Assembly (NCBI RefSeq): GCF_001870735.1
Contig: NZ_MORL01000002.1
Coordinates: 1-64,000, forward strand
Length of the DNA: 64,000 nt
Direction of reading: 5' to 3'
DNA from: Arsenicibacter rosenii
Lineage (GTDB): Bacteria; Bacteroidota; Bacteroidia; Cytophagales; Spirosomataceae
Shown here piece by piece: positions 36,340 through 45,056 of the stretch. The translations under genes and the position numbers were made by a program. The notes under the pieces were generated by a model that had not been told where the DNA came from, ran no database searches, and saw nothing but the letters and a program-made list of their open reading frames with translations. The stretch's first letter is position 1. Each line of letters opens with the position of its first letter.

Positions 36340-36393
36340 CTGTTTAGCGGTTGTTGATTGAGATAACAAACAAACAGACAAACCGCTAAACAG
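36340..36393. repeat. Perfect 13-bp inverted repeat between two same-strand genes
   Basis: CTGTTTAGCGGTT (36340-36352) and its exact complement (36381-36393) enclose 28 bases. It lies in the 75-base gap between the PorE-like stop and the ispE start. No T run follows on either strand, so a terminator or processing role is only possible. Confidence 0.7.
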
Positions 36394-36400
36394 ACAAGGA

Positions 36401-38968
36401 TTATTTTATGGCTAATACTTTAAATTCGGTCCGGCGGTTGCGCTGGTGTTCGGCCTCGGTACAAATAATACCATCGGTACAGTTATTCAGCAGCAGCGAC
36501 TCACCATACCCGTTTGCGACAATCCGTTTGCGGCTGATTCCTTTCGAAACAATGTAGGTAGCCACTGATTGGGCACGCCGTGACGACAGGGTTTTGTTGT
36601 AGGCGGCATCGCCCCGGCTGTCGGTATGCGACCGGATTTCGATCACCATCGACGGATAACGCCGCAGTGTGGCAACCAGCTTGTCCAGCTCCCGTTGAGA
36701 TTCCTGACGCAAACTCACTTTATCGAGGTCAAAATGTATTTCGTCAATCGGAACAATCTCGCCAAGGCCAAGCATGCGCAGGTCGGCCGAGACTTCTTTA
36801 GGCTTCGACTTTTTCGGCAGCTTTTTGATCTTGCTCGTGTTGGTGCCGTATTGCTCTTTGGTGGCGATCAGCGTATAGTCACACCCTTCGACCAGGTTGA
36901 ACACATAACTACCGTCAGGGCCGGTGGTTGTGCTCAGAATCTGGCCATTACAGTCATTCCGCAGCTTTACCAGAACCCCTTCAATTGGTTTCTTGTCTTT
37001 CTGACTCCGGATGACCCCCCGTACCCGCGACGCATTCAGATTGATCTGATTAGCGGAGGCCGAGGTCGGGTCGTCAAGTGTATCAATGAGCATGGTTGGC
37101 TTGGCCAGTGCCATTTCAAGCCGGCTTGGCTGATCATCGGTCAGGAAGCGGGTTGTAAAACCAATGGTGCTGCTGATATAAGCATCTTTTGAGGCTGTAA
37201 ACATGAAGTCATTATCGGCTTCCAGGCATAATTTCAGCAACCCGTTGCGGTCGGTAAAGACCTGCTGATCGGGCCGTCCTTCGCCGCGGGCTTTGATGTC
37301 GACCTGCACACTGTCGAGCGGTTGGTCGGTGTCGGTGTCATAAATCCGGAGGGTCAGATTCCGGCAGTTGTACATTGAACTTTCGCGGACGAAGCGGTAA
37401 ATATCGTCGTTGCCATCGCGGCGGTTGCTGCTAAAGTAACCCGACTGGCGGTCGCCTTTGGCAATCAGCCCGAAATCATCCTGTGCGGAGTTGATCGGGG
37501 CATCCAGATGGTCAACGCTCCGGACGGTAGTGCCCGCCATACTGGCATAGAAAATATCAAGCCCGCCCAGTCCTTTCAGGCCGTCAGACGCAAAGTAGAG
37601 GTTACCCATCTCGTCGACAGACGGGAAGAGTTCATTGCCTTTTGTATTAACTGTAGCGCCCAGATTAACGGGTTTCGACCAGTTACCGTTTTCCCAGCGG
37701 GATACGTAAATATCGCTGCCGCCAAACCCTCCCGGCATATCAGAAGCGAAAAAGAGCAGGCGGTCGGGGTTGCCGTTCGGGTCACGGCCCAGGCTCGGGT
37801 GCCCGACCGAATACTCATCGCTGTTAAACGGCAGTTCCTCAATATTCATCCACTCGCCATTCTGCTGAACAGCCGTGTATAATTTCAGTTTGTTAACGCC
37901 TTCTGTGCTTTTCCGGGCACGGCCGCCGTTGAAGTTATTCCGGGTAAAAATCACCCGCGAGCCATCCTGATAGAATGTTGCAGGGCCTTCGTGGTAACGG
38001 GTATTGAGCGACTGGCTGAAGCGCTGCGCCGGATTTTTGGGTCGTGCGTCATATCCGAGGCCTTCGCTGATGTTGATACCGCCATCGTAGCTCATGACCG
38101 TGCGGGAGTCGTTGGCGGTCGGGCGGGTATAGTCATCTACCCCGTTGCGTTTGGTGCTTTTGACACGGTCGTTCTGGCCTTTGGTTGTCGATCCGTCGGC
38201 ATTGATGACTTCTGCGACTTTGAGTTGGTTCCGGTTCGGTACGTAAAACAAATCGAGGTAACCCGAACCACCGCCGCTGCCGGTGGTCTCAATGGTTGAA
38301 CCGCCTTTACTACCTGCTACATATACCAACCCGTCCCGGTAGAAAGCAGGGCTGAACTCTTCGTTGCGGGTATTCAGTGCCAGATACTCAAGCCGGTATT
38401 TAACCGACTCATTCCGTTTTCCCTGATCGCCGACCATGATAGGCTGCTCAGACGCCCGCTGTGTGATAACGGCTTCTTTAAGTTTCAGATAACGGTCATA
38501 TTGCTCCTGGCCTTCCGCTAATTTGCCGTTTCCGGATAGGGCCTGGGCAAACGACAGTACCCATTTAGGGTCCGGATTCGGATTCGCATCCAATAAGATA
38601 CGGTAGGTCCGTTCTGCTTTATTGAGGTCACCGGCCTGTTTATAGGCAAACGCCAGCCCGCTGAGGGCGTTATTCCGCTGAGCGGATGTCAACCGGCGAT
38701 CGGTATCTTCCAGTAATTGTGTATAGATTTCGATGGCACGGCCGTAAGATTTCCAGCTGGCCAACCGGTCTGCCTGACGAAGAAGGGAATCCGGTGTAAC
38801 ACGTGGTCCCTTAACGGCTTTAGCAACGGGTTTATCCCCGATTGACGTAGATGCGGTCCGGCCCGGGTTTTTACGCGACAGCACCTCCCGATCTGCCGGT
38901 GCCCAGGACACCAAACCAATCAGGCAGAATACTCCCATTACGAAACCGATTACTCCGAGCTTATTCAT
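36401..38968 (-). CDS. PorE-like OmpA family protein (TPR, beta-propeller, CRD, OmpA domains)
   Basis: An 855-aa envelope protein with a signal peptide, a TPR region (about 60-165, DLNKAERTYRILL), PD40-type beta-propeller repeats (about 190-500, DRLLFFASDMPGG, LYFASDG), two carboxypeptidase-regulatory-like parts (about 530-720, GVIRSQKDKKPIEGVLV), and a C-terminal OmpA peptidoglycan-binding domain (about 735-855, IEIRSHTDSRGD). This order is that of PorE, which tethers the T9SS to peptidoglycan. Paralogues with the same layout exist, so orthology is probable but not proven. No lipobox is evident, unlike classical PorE. It is followed downstream by ispE. Confidence 0.85.
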   Translation of the reverse strand: MNKLGVIGFVMGVFCLIGLVSWAPADREVLSRKNPGRTASTSIGDKPVAKAVKGPRVTPDSLLRQADRLASWKSYGRAIEIYTQLLEDTDRRLTSAQRNNALSGLAFAYKQAGDLNKAERTYRILLDANPNPDPKWVLSFAQALSGNGKLAEGQEQYDRYLKLKEAVITQRASEQPIMVGDQGKRNESVKYRLEYLALNTRNEEFSPAFYRDGLVYVAGSKGGSTIETTGSGGGSGYLDLFYVPNRNQLKVAEVINADGSTTKGQNDRVKSTKRNGVDDYTRPTANDSRTVMSYDGGINISEGLGYDARPKNPAQRFSQSLNTRYHEGPATFYQDGSRVIFTRNNFNGGRARKSTEGVNKLKLYTAVQQNGEWMNIEELPFNSDEYSVGHPSLGRDPNGNPDRLLFFASDMPGGFGGSDIYVSRWENGNWSKPVNLGATVNTKGNELFPSVDEMGNLYFASDGLKGLGGLDIFYASMAGTTVRSVDHLDAPINSAQDDFGLIAKGDRQSGYFSSNRRDGNDDIYRFVRESSMYNCRNLTLRIYDTDTDQPLDSVQVDIKARGEGRPDQQVFTDRNGLLKLCLEADNDFMFTASKDAYISSTIGFTTRFLTDDQPSRLEMALAKPTMLIDTLDDPTSASANQINLNASRVRGVIRSQKDKKPIEGVLVKLRNDCNGQILSTTTGPDGSYVFNLVEGCDYTLIATKEQYGTNTSKIKKLPKKSKPKEVSADLRMLGLGEIVPIDEIHFDLDKVSLRQESQRELDKLVATLRRYPSMVIEIRSHTDSRGDAAYNKTLSSRRAQSVATYIVSKGISRKRIVANGYGESLLLNNCTDGIICTEAEHQRNRRTEFKVLAIK

Positions 38969-38978
38969 GCGTATTGCA

Positions 38979-38986
38979 CAAAATTA
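38979..38986 (-). promoter_or_regulatory. -7 promoter element for the PorE-like gene
   Basis: On the minus strand TAATTTTG matches TAnnTTTG exactly and ends 10 bases before the start codon, predicting a very short leader. The -33 box is weak. Confidence 0.45.
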
Positions 38987-39116
38987 ATAGTTGTTTTGTA
39001 CGACGAACGAAATATTTCTATAAAAATTATAGACTATTCGGCGCTTACCATTTTGTATCATAGATAGCCTTAGGGGCTAAGTCACTCACGTAAAATGCAT
39101 TACCTCTGTGGTGTTT

Positions 39117-41261
39117 TTATCGGCTTATGGTCATAAACCGCGTAAACTCCCTGCCATTGCTGAGCCGGACAATGTAAAAATAGGTACCTTCCGGAACGCC
39201 GGCTCCGGCCGCGCCAATGCCTTGATTTGGCCGGCCATCCCAGTCATTTCTGTAATCCTGACTGCGGTAGACCACATGACCCCAGCGGTTGAGTACTTCC
39301 AGATCAACCCGGATACCGGTTGGCACCTGCTGAATCACGAAGCGGTCGTTTACTCCGTCTCCGTTTGGTGAAAACCCTTCCGGAATAAAAACGGTGCTGC
39401 CTTCCGTAGCGGCAGCATGCAACGCGATAACAGTTGGGTCTGCATTATCTCCCGGATTGCCGTTCTGGTCAGGGTCCGGATTGGTGCCATTGGTTGACTT
39501 GTCCCGGCAAATCATGCCAGAAACATCGGTAGCTGTTGCCCAGGCGCTGTTTTCAAATGTCAGTGTGTTTGCCTGACCGACATCGATGCGGGCGGTCAGA
39601 TAAATACTGTTGCTGGCACCGGCTGCCAGTGACTGACCGGCCGCCAGTAAGGTTGTATCAGCCTGCTGACCGGTATAGGTAGCAGCGGCTGTCCAGCCGG
39701 CATCGGTCCGTACCGTTACACGCTGGATGGCAGCACCAGACGCGGTGAAAGCACGGGTGAGATTGTCAGAAACCTGTACGTTCGTCAACTGGTTTTTGCC
39801 GGCATTGGTCACGGTCAGCTGATAGGAGACCTCAACCACACTATTACTGACCCAGGTCGGGTCAAAGGCTTTTTTGCTGAGTCCGATCAACTCGGTTGAC
39901 GGGGCGTTTCGGGCCGGGATGGTGGCTGTCAGTTTGGTCGTGGCAGCTGTGCAGGGGCCATTGCCGTCGGGATCGGGTGTCGATAGTGTGAACTCAACAG
40001 CACCGCGTTGCTGGTCGGCATCTGAAAACAGATAACGGGTGGTGAGAGAGGTCGGATCAACGATCAGGCCACTGCCCGTTGTTTGCCAGGTCAGCGATTG
40101 GGCTACGCCCCGCAGCTGTGCTTTTACCCGGATAGCGCGTGTCTGAAAATCCAGGCTGTCGACCCATGCCACGATACGGGCCGGATTACTGATACAAACC
40201 GGAATGGCATTCTGGCAGGCCGAGATAACGGCCGTTACGGCAACCGGTTCGCTATAGCAACCGCTATTGTCCTGAAAAATAATGTAATACGTTCCGCTTT
40301 CGACCGCAGTCGGCGACTGAACAGCGGGGGCACTTGCCGACGGGCCGGTACGGAAAAGCCAGCTGCCTTTCAGCGTGGCTGCCGGTGATTCCTGAATAAG
40401 CCGGGATAAATCGGCAGTCTGATAAGGGCAGCCGTTCTTCGCCAGCGTTAGTACCGCAGGCTTAAAGGCCGTATTCTGAACCTGAATGGTTTGTTGGTCG
40501 CTGCTGTCACTCTGGCAGGTACCGATGCGGCAAACGGCGCGGTACCTGCTGGTCTGTGCCGGACTGATTTGTCTGCTTATACCGGCATAGCCATCTGACC
40601 AGATTACTGTGCCTGAGCAGCCAACCGCCGTTAACTGCACCGACTGACCACCGCATATGACCGGCTTATCTGCCTGAATCAGCGGCTTGACCGGTGTCTC
40701 AATTTGAACAATAGCCGGAAGAGAAGGCGCACTGACACAACCGGACTCCCTGCAAGTAGCCTGGTAGCTGCTTGTGAAGGCAGATCGTATACTGAGTGTG
40801 TTGCCGGTATGGCCGTTTGACCAGGCTACTGTTCCTGTGCAGCCCGTAGCCGACAAAATGACGTTATCATCAGGGCAGGCAAGTGCTATCCCGGGTGTAA
40901 GAACCGGCGCCTTCGGGGTGTTTACAGTGATCGTATATACTTCGGCAAAACAGCTGATGCAGCCTTTCTGCAAGCGGCAGATCGCCGTATATTTTGTCGT
41001 TCGCTGCGGGCGGACGGTGATGTTTGTTAAGGTGTCGTTTGTGCTCCAGACCACCGTTCCGGGGCAACCCAGCGCCGTAAGCTTTACCGAATCACCACGG
41101 CAAATAGCTGTGGCCGACCCGTTGATAACCGGCGGCGTTGGCGGAGCCGGACAAGGAGCGGTCTGTGCTGATGCATGGGTTATCATGAAGCCGGAAACGA
41201 TTCCGGGTATCAGGATCCAATGGCTGAGTATATGTAAGTGTTTCGGTAAAAACTGTATCAT
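39117..41261 (-). CDS. Large secreted protein with T9SS type B (gliding-motility-type) sorting domain
   Basis: A 714-aa protein. The ATG at 41261 gives a signal peptide ending ITHASAQ; the longer frame from 41339 adds 26 residues that disrupt it. At least three copies of a cysteine-containing Ig-like unit follow (GCPGTVVWS, GCTGTVAWS, GCSGTVIWS), each with a Tyr-x-Ala/Thr-x-Cys end. A DUF11-like domain (VEVSYQLTVTNAGKNQLTNV) comes next. The last 90 residues, FIPEGFSPNGDGVND through EVLNRWGHVVY to GTYFYIV, are the type B sorting domain used for surface or adhesin proteins such as SprB. Function is probably adhesive (inference). Confidence 0.88.
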   Translation of the reverse strand: MIQFLPKHLHILSHWILIPGIVSGFMITHASAQTAPCPAPPTPPVINGSATAICRGDSVKLTALGCPGTVVWSTNDTLTNITVRPQRTTKYTAICRLQKGCISCFAEVYTITVNTPKAPVLTPGIALACPDDNVILSATGCTGTVAWSNGHTGNTLSIRSAFTSSYQATCRESGCVSAPSLPAIVQIETPVKPLIQADKPVICGGQSVQLTAVGCSGTVIWSDGYAGISRQISPAQTSRYRAVCRIGTCQSDSSDQQTIQVQNTAFKPAVLTLAKNGCPYQTADLSRLIQESPAATLKGSWLFRTGPSASAPAVQSPTAVESGTYYIIFQDNSGCYSEPVAVTAVISACQNAIPVCISNPARIVAWVDSLDFQTRAIRVKAQLRGVAQSLTWQTTGSGLIVDPTSLTTRYLFSDADQQRGAVEFTLSTPDPDGNGPCTAATTKLTATIPARNAPSTELIGLSKKAFDPTWVSNSVVEVSYQLTVTNAGKNQLTNVQVSDNLTRAFTASGAAIQRVTVRTDAGWTAAATYTGQQADTTLLAAGQSLAAGASNSIYLTARIDVGQANTLTFENSAWATATDVSGMICRDKSTNGTNPDPDQNGNPGDNADPTVIALHAAATEGSTVFIPEGFSPNGDGVNDRFVIQQVPTGIRVDLEVLNRWGHVVYRSQDYRNDWDGRPNQGIGAAGAGVPEGTYFYIVRLSNGREFTRFMTISR

Positions 41262-41608
41262 GCAGCCCGGCAAAAAAAAGTGAGCGAAATAAATCGATGC
41301 CCGTGCCTGAACGGTACATTTATTTATGTCGAAATTCATGCCAACTCATTAAAAAAGCATTATTGAGTAATTCCGGCGGGTATTAAGTTGCCGGAAAAGA
41401 TCGAATGGTGTTACTAAGTTCACATATATGTAAATAAGAAGGGGTTGTTTTTAGACTTTGTGTGCGTTATCATAAATCATGCCATATTGCACGTACCAGA
41501 TTTTAAGGGATACGTATCCCGGCGCTTTCGTTGGTTTTACCGGCAGAAGTTGTCTACATAAAAATAGTTTTCGTAAATTGTTACTTTAGAACCAACAAAC
41601 CTCCTTTC

Positions 41609-42748
41609 ATGAAGAAGTATCTGCTAACCGCCTTTATTGCCATGCCATTCCTCGTTTCGGCTCAGGATAAGGGATATACGATCAAAGGAAAGATTGGCGC
41701 ACTGGCGTCGCCGGCAAAAGTGTATTTACGATATGCGGCTGCCGGAGTGGCCAAAACTGACTCCGCACTGGTGCAGAACGGTGTCTTTGCCTTTAAAGGG
41801 AATGTCGACAATCCGACCCGGGCCAGTCTGCTGGTAGATGCCAAAGGCAAAGGCATGCGTCAGATCAGCCCGTATAACGTAATCGGCATTTATCTGGAGC
41901 CTGGTACAATCTCGGTTGTCAGCCCCGACTCGGCGGCAAACGCAGTGGTAACGGGTACCCAAATGAACCTCGATAACGAGAAACTGAAGGCTGCCCTTAA
42001 GCCATCGAACGAAAAGATGGATAAACTGATGGCTGAATACCGCAGTGCTACGCCTGAGCAGCGTAAATCAAAAGAGTTTGAAGCCGACATTGATAAGCGT
42101 TACGAAGCCATCCAGGCGGAACAAAAGGCGGTTAACGGCCAGTTTATCAAAAATTCGCCTAAAAGCATGGTTAGTCTCGATGCGCTCCGGTCATACGGTG
42201 GTATGGTGCCGGAGTACGGCGATGTAGCTCCTTTATACAATGGTCTGTCTGACGAAGTAAAGAGCAGCACGGCCGGTAAGGAGTTTGCTACATCGCTGGC
42301 CGCGATCAAAGCCACAGCCATCGGTGAGGTGGCACCGGAGTTTTCACAGGCCGATACATCGGGGAAAGCGGTGGCCCTCCGTGATTTTCGCGGCAAATAC
42401 GTGCTGGTTGATTTCTGGGCGAGCTGGTGCGGACCTTGCCGTGCCGAAAACCCGAATGTGGTGAAAAATTTCCATCAGTTTAAAGGACAGAATTTTACCG
42501 TATTAGGCGTTTCACTTGATCGCCCGGACGCTAAAGAGGCCTGGATGAAAGCGATTCATAAAGACGAGCTGGCATGGACGCATGTATCGGACCTGAAATA
42601 CTGGAATAACGAAGTGGCGAAACAGTATAACGTCCGCGCAATTCCGCAAAACTTCCTGATTGGCCCTGACGGCAAAATCGTGGCGAAAAATATTCGTGGC
42701 GAAGAATTAGGCAAAAAGCTGGCTGAAATCCTGCCGGCGAAACCTTAA
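41609..42748 (+). CDS. TlpA-like thiol-disulfide oxidoreductase with DUF4369 domain
   Basis: A 379-aa periplasmic protein. I chose the ATG at 41609, giving a signal peptide ending LVSAQ; the frame is open 26 codons further upstream without signal-like sequence. An N-terminal DUF4369-type beta domain (about 22-120) and a helical linker precede the thioredoxin fold with the redox motif WCGPC (Cys274 and Cys277). Such proteins reduce disulfides for cytochrome c maturation or repair of exported proteins. A TACTTTAG sequence at 41582-41589 may be its -7 box (7 of 8 matches). A terminator-like hairpin follows. Confidence 0.92.
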   Translation: MKKYLLTAFIAMPFLVSAQDKGYTIKGKIGALASPAKVYLRYAAAGVAKTDSALVQNGVFAFKGNVDNPTRASLLVDAKGKGMRQISPYNVIGIYLEPGTISVVSPDSAANAVVTGTQMNLDNEKLKAALKPSNEKMDKLMAEYRSATPEQRKSKEFEADIDKRYEAIQAEQKAVNGQFIKNSPKSMVSLDALRSYGGMVPEYGDVAPLYNGLSDEVKSSTAGKEFATSLAAIKATAIGEVAPEFSQADTSGKAVALRDFRGKYVLVDFWASWCGPCRAENPNVVKNFHQFKGQNFTVLGVSLDRPDAKEAWMKAIHKDELAWTHVSDLKYWNNEVAKQYNVRAIPQNFLIGPDGKIVAKNIRGEELGKKLAEILPAKP

Positions 42749-42770
42749 CCGGATAGCTGGATATTAGATT

Positions 42771-42830
42771 ACTGGATAATGAATAGTGGCTGGTGGCACC
42801 CAGAGAACCATTATTCATTATCCAGTTTTC
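42771..42830 (+). terminator. Rho-independent terminator, long stem
   Basis: Arms at 42771-42789 and 42808-42826 (ACTGGATAATGAAT and complement) pair over 19 bp with one mismatch, with a further CTGG/CCAG stem inside the loop, followed by TTTTC. It lies 22 bases after the TlpA-like stop. Confidence 0.75.
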
Positions 42831-42914
42831 ATTTTACACGAAGGCGTGTGGAATAGCCGGCCGTTTTGCATCTACTTAACAGAAGGCCTCGTTCACGAAT
42901 CCACGATTGCGACT

Positions 42915-43514
42915 ATGTTTTTTAAACGGTTCCGGAAACCCCGTCTGACTACCGACGCAGAGTTCATCGCTGCTTACAAGGCAACCGGCGATCTTGAATT
43001 GCTGGGTGAGCTGTATGAGCGTTATATGGATATGGTTTATGCCGTTTGCTTTAAGTATCTGCGCGATGAGGAGGAGAGTAAAGACGCCGTTATGCACCTG
43101 TTTGAACAGTTGACAACCGATTTGAAACGACATGAGGTACAGAACTTTAAGAGCTGGCTACACACCGTAGCCCGGAATCATTGCCTGATGTATCTCCGCA
43201 GCCGGGAAGCGTCGCTGCTGAAAGTCAAAGTGCCGGACGACGAACGGGATGACGATGCCCTGGTTGAGCAGCAACTGATGGTGGCCGACGATGAATACGC
43301 GCTGGAGCTGGAGCAAAATCTGACACAAATGACCGGTTGTCTTTCAACACTGCCGCGCGATCAGCAAACATGCCTTGAATTGTTTTATCTTCAGCAAAAA
43401 TCGTATGCTGAAGTCGCCGACCTGACGGGTTTGTCGCTCAAGCAGGTAAAAAGCTCTTTGCAGAATGGCCGGCGTAATTTGAAAATTTGTCTGGAAAAGA
43501 CGGCTGGAAAATGA
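42915..43514 (+). CDS. ECF-family RNA polymerase sigma factor
   Basis: A 199-aa sigma-70 family protein. The ATG at 42915 is chosen because the family begins here; the longer frame from 42786 runs through the preceding terminator. Region 2 (LGELYERYMDMVYAVCFKYL, about 30-50) melts and binds the -10 element, and region 4 (YAEVADLTGLSLKQVKSSLQ, about 162-190) is the -35-binding helix-turn-helix. An acidic linker of Asp/Glu separates them. The next gene overlaps it by four bases and encodes a membrane protein, the typical position of the cognate anti-sigma factor. It belongs to the Bacteroidota ECF group. Confidence 0.9.
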   Translation: MFFKRFRKPRLTTDAEFIAAYKATGDLELLGELYERYMDMVYAVCFKYLRDEEESKDAVMHLFEQLTTDLKRHEVQNFKSWLHTVARNHCLMYLRSREASLLKVKVPDDERDDDALVEQQLMVADDEYALELEQNLTQMTGCLSTLPRDQQTCLELFYLQQKSYAEVADLTGLSLKQVKSSLQNGRRNLKICLEKTAGK

Positions 43515-44134
43515 GTAATCAACTTACTATACATGATTTACGCGCCTATCAGGCTGGCTTGCTGAGCAAAGCTGAACAGCACCGGATAGAGCGTGCGTTG
43601 CTCGAAGATCCGTTTTATGCCGATGTGCTCGACGGGCTCGACGCGTTGCAGCAGGCCGGTATGTCACTGACCGAACAAACGGCAGAACTGAAGGAAGTGC
43701 TGCACGAACGTGTGCATGCGTCGGCTACAAAACAACGGCTGATGCCGCTTTGGGTCGCCTCGGCGGTCGCCTCGATTATGCTGATGCTGGCCGTGGCCAT
43801 CTACATGATTTATTTCTATCAGCCCCCTTTCAAAGCCGTTGACCCGACTAAGCCGATGGTATTTGAGGTAGAGCTGACGCCCGTACACGAGCAGAAACTG
43901 CCCGAAGTGTATCAACAGGAGTTTGCCGCGTTTGTTAAAGCCAGCCGCCGGCCGGAGGTAGCCGGAGCGGGGCAGGTAATTGTGACGCTTGACGTAACGG
44001 ACCGTGGGGAAATCAGCTCGGTAACGATTCGGAAATCGCTGGATGCCGCCCATGATCAGGAAGCCGAACGGCTGGTCCGTGCTTTCCGGAAATGGCCGTC
44101 TGGTAAACAGGAAGTACAGATTGACTTTCCGTGA
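43511..44134 (+). CDS. Putative anti-sigma factor with TonB-C-like periplasmic domain
   Basis: A 207-aa single-pass membrane protein. The ATG at 43511 overlaps the sigma-factor stop (ATGA). Residues 1-78 are cytosolic and helical, with an opening similar to anti-sigma N-termini (LTIHDLRAYQAGLLSKAEQHRIE). One transmembrane helix lies at about 79-102. The periplasmic part ends in a TonB-C-like beta-alpha-beta unit (about 140-207, GQVIVTLDVTDRGEISSVTI and FRKWP). This domain is unusual on an anti-sigma protein and may sense the envelope signal. The anti-sigma role is inferred from coupling and topology. Confidence 0.7.
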   Translation: MSNQLTIHDLRAYQAGLLSKAEQHRIERALLEDPFYADVLDGLDALQQAGMSLTEQTAELKEVLHERVHASATKQRLMPLWVASAVASIMLMLAVAIYMIYFYQPPFKAVDPTKPMVFEVELTPVHEQKLPEVYQQEFAAFVKASRRPEVAGAGQVIVTLDVTDRGEISSVTIRKSLDAAHDQEAERLVRAFRKWPSGKQEVQIDFP

Positions 44135-44271
44135 GGCAGAAATAAACATCAGGGTTACGATACCCGTAATCAGGTAAGAAAAACGGGCCGTTTACGAAAG
44201 TCTTGCAAACAAATGAAACATTTAGTTGCAGACTGCGTTTACCCCGCAGTACCTAATACATTTTCGTACCT

Positions 44272-44988
44272 ATGTTTAATACAATTTCTCAACGGCAAAC
44301 GCCGACCTCTTTTCGACTGCTACTGGCTACCTTAGTTTTGTTATTTATTTGTTATTCAAGAACATACGGTCAGCAACGCTGGAGTGCAGGTCCTCGTGTC
44401 GGCGTAAACTTTTCAGATTTGATTGGCGATGTGCAAAATCGCAAAGGGATGCTGCCGGGTCTTTCGGCGGGTCTTGGCGTAATGTACAGTGATTACAGCC
44501 GCTTTGGGCTGGCAGCAGATGTATTGTTTTCGCAGCGCGGTGCCAAATTTGAGATCCCTGTAGGAAACGGTCAACTGGCCTTTAATCAGCGGATCAATTA
44601 CATTGAAATTCCGATTACACTGCGTTATTACCTGAACGATGCCGGTAATTTCCGGCCGAACGTCTACTTTGGTCCTTCACTGGGTCTGATGCTGAAAGGC
44701 AAGCGTACCAACCAGAAGCTAAACGGTAACGATATTGCCGATGCCGATAACAGCCGTGATTTCCGGCCGGCCGATCTGGGCGCTACTGCCGGTATTCAGT
44801 TCAACTTCCGTGCCGGTAACCGCCAGCGGTTTACGATTGATGCCCGGTATACCTATGGTCTGACGGATATTTCGGTGCCTTCGGAGCGCATGCAGAACTC
44901 GTTTATTACTGTTGGGCTTGGCTACAACTGGGGCATTGGCCGCGAATACACACGCCGTGACCCGAAAATCCGCCAATACCGTCGGTAG
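44272..44988 (+). CDS. PorT-family outer-membrane beta-barrel protein
   Basis: A 238-aa protein with a signal peptide ending YSRTYGQ and an eight-stranded barrel pattern (GPRVGVNFSD, NYIEIPITLRYYL, VYFGPSLGLML, LGATAGIQFNF, FITVGLGYNW). It belongs to the outer-membrane beta-barrel family annotated PorT-like in Bacteroidota. Most members are not the T9SS component PorT itself. It lies 137 bases after the anti-sigma gene and could be a target of that sigma factor (inference). A terminator shared with the converging receptor gene follows. Confidence 0.8.
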   Translation: MFNTISQRQTPTSFRLLLATLVLLFICYSRTYGQQRWSAGPRVGVNFSDLIGDVQNRKGMLPGLSAGLGVMYSDYSRFGLAADVLFSQRGAKFEIPVGNGQLAFNQRINYIEIPITLRYYLNDAGNFRPNVYFGPSLGLMLKGKRTNQKLNGNDIADADNSRDFRPADLGATAGIQFNFRAGNRQRFTIDARYTYGLTDISVPSERMQNSFITVGLGYNWGIGREYTRRDPKIRQYRR

Positions 44989-44998
44989 TGTTTTAGGA

Positions 44999-45049
44999 TT
45001 CCGACGAAGGAGGAATCCGGGAAGTACAGAGATTCCTCTTTCGTCGGAA
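44999..45049. terminator. Bidirectional terminator between convergent genes
   Basis: A 19-bp stem with a single wobble pair (TTCCGACGAAGGAGGAATC with its near complement) and a 13-nt loop lies between the stops of the PorT-like gene and the TonB receptor gene. Confidence 0.75.
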
Positions 45050-45056
45050 CAACAAA

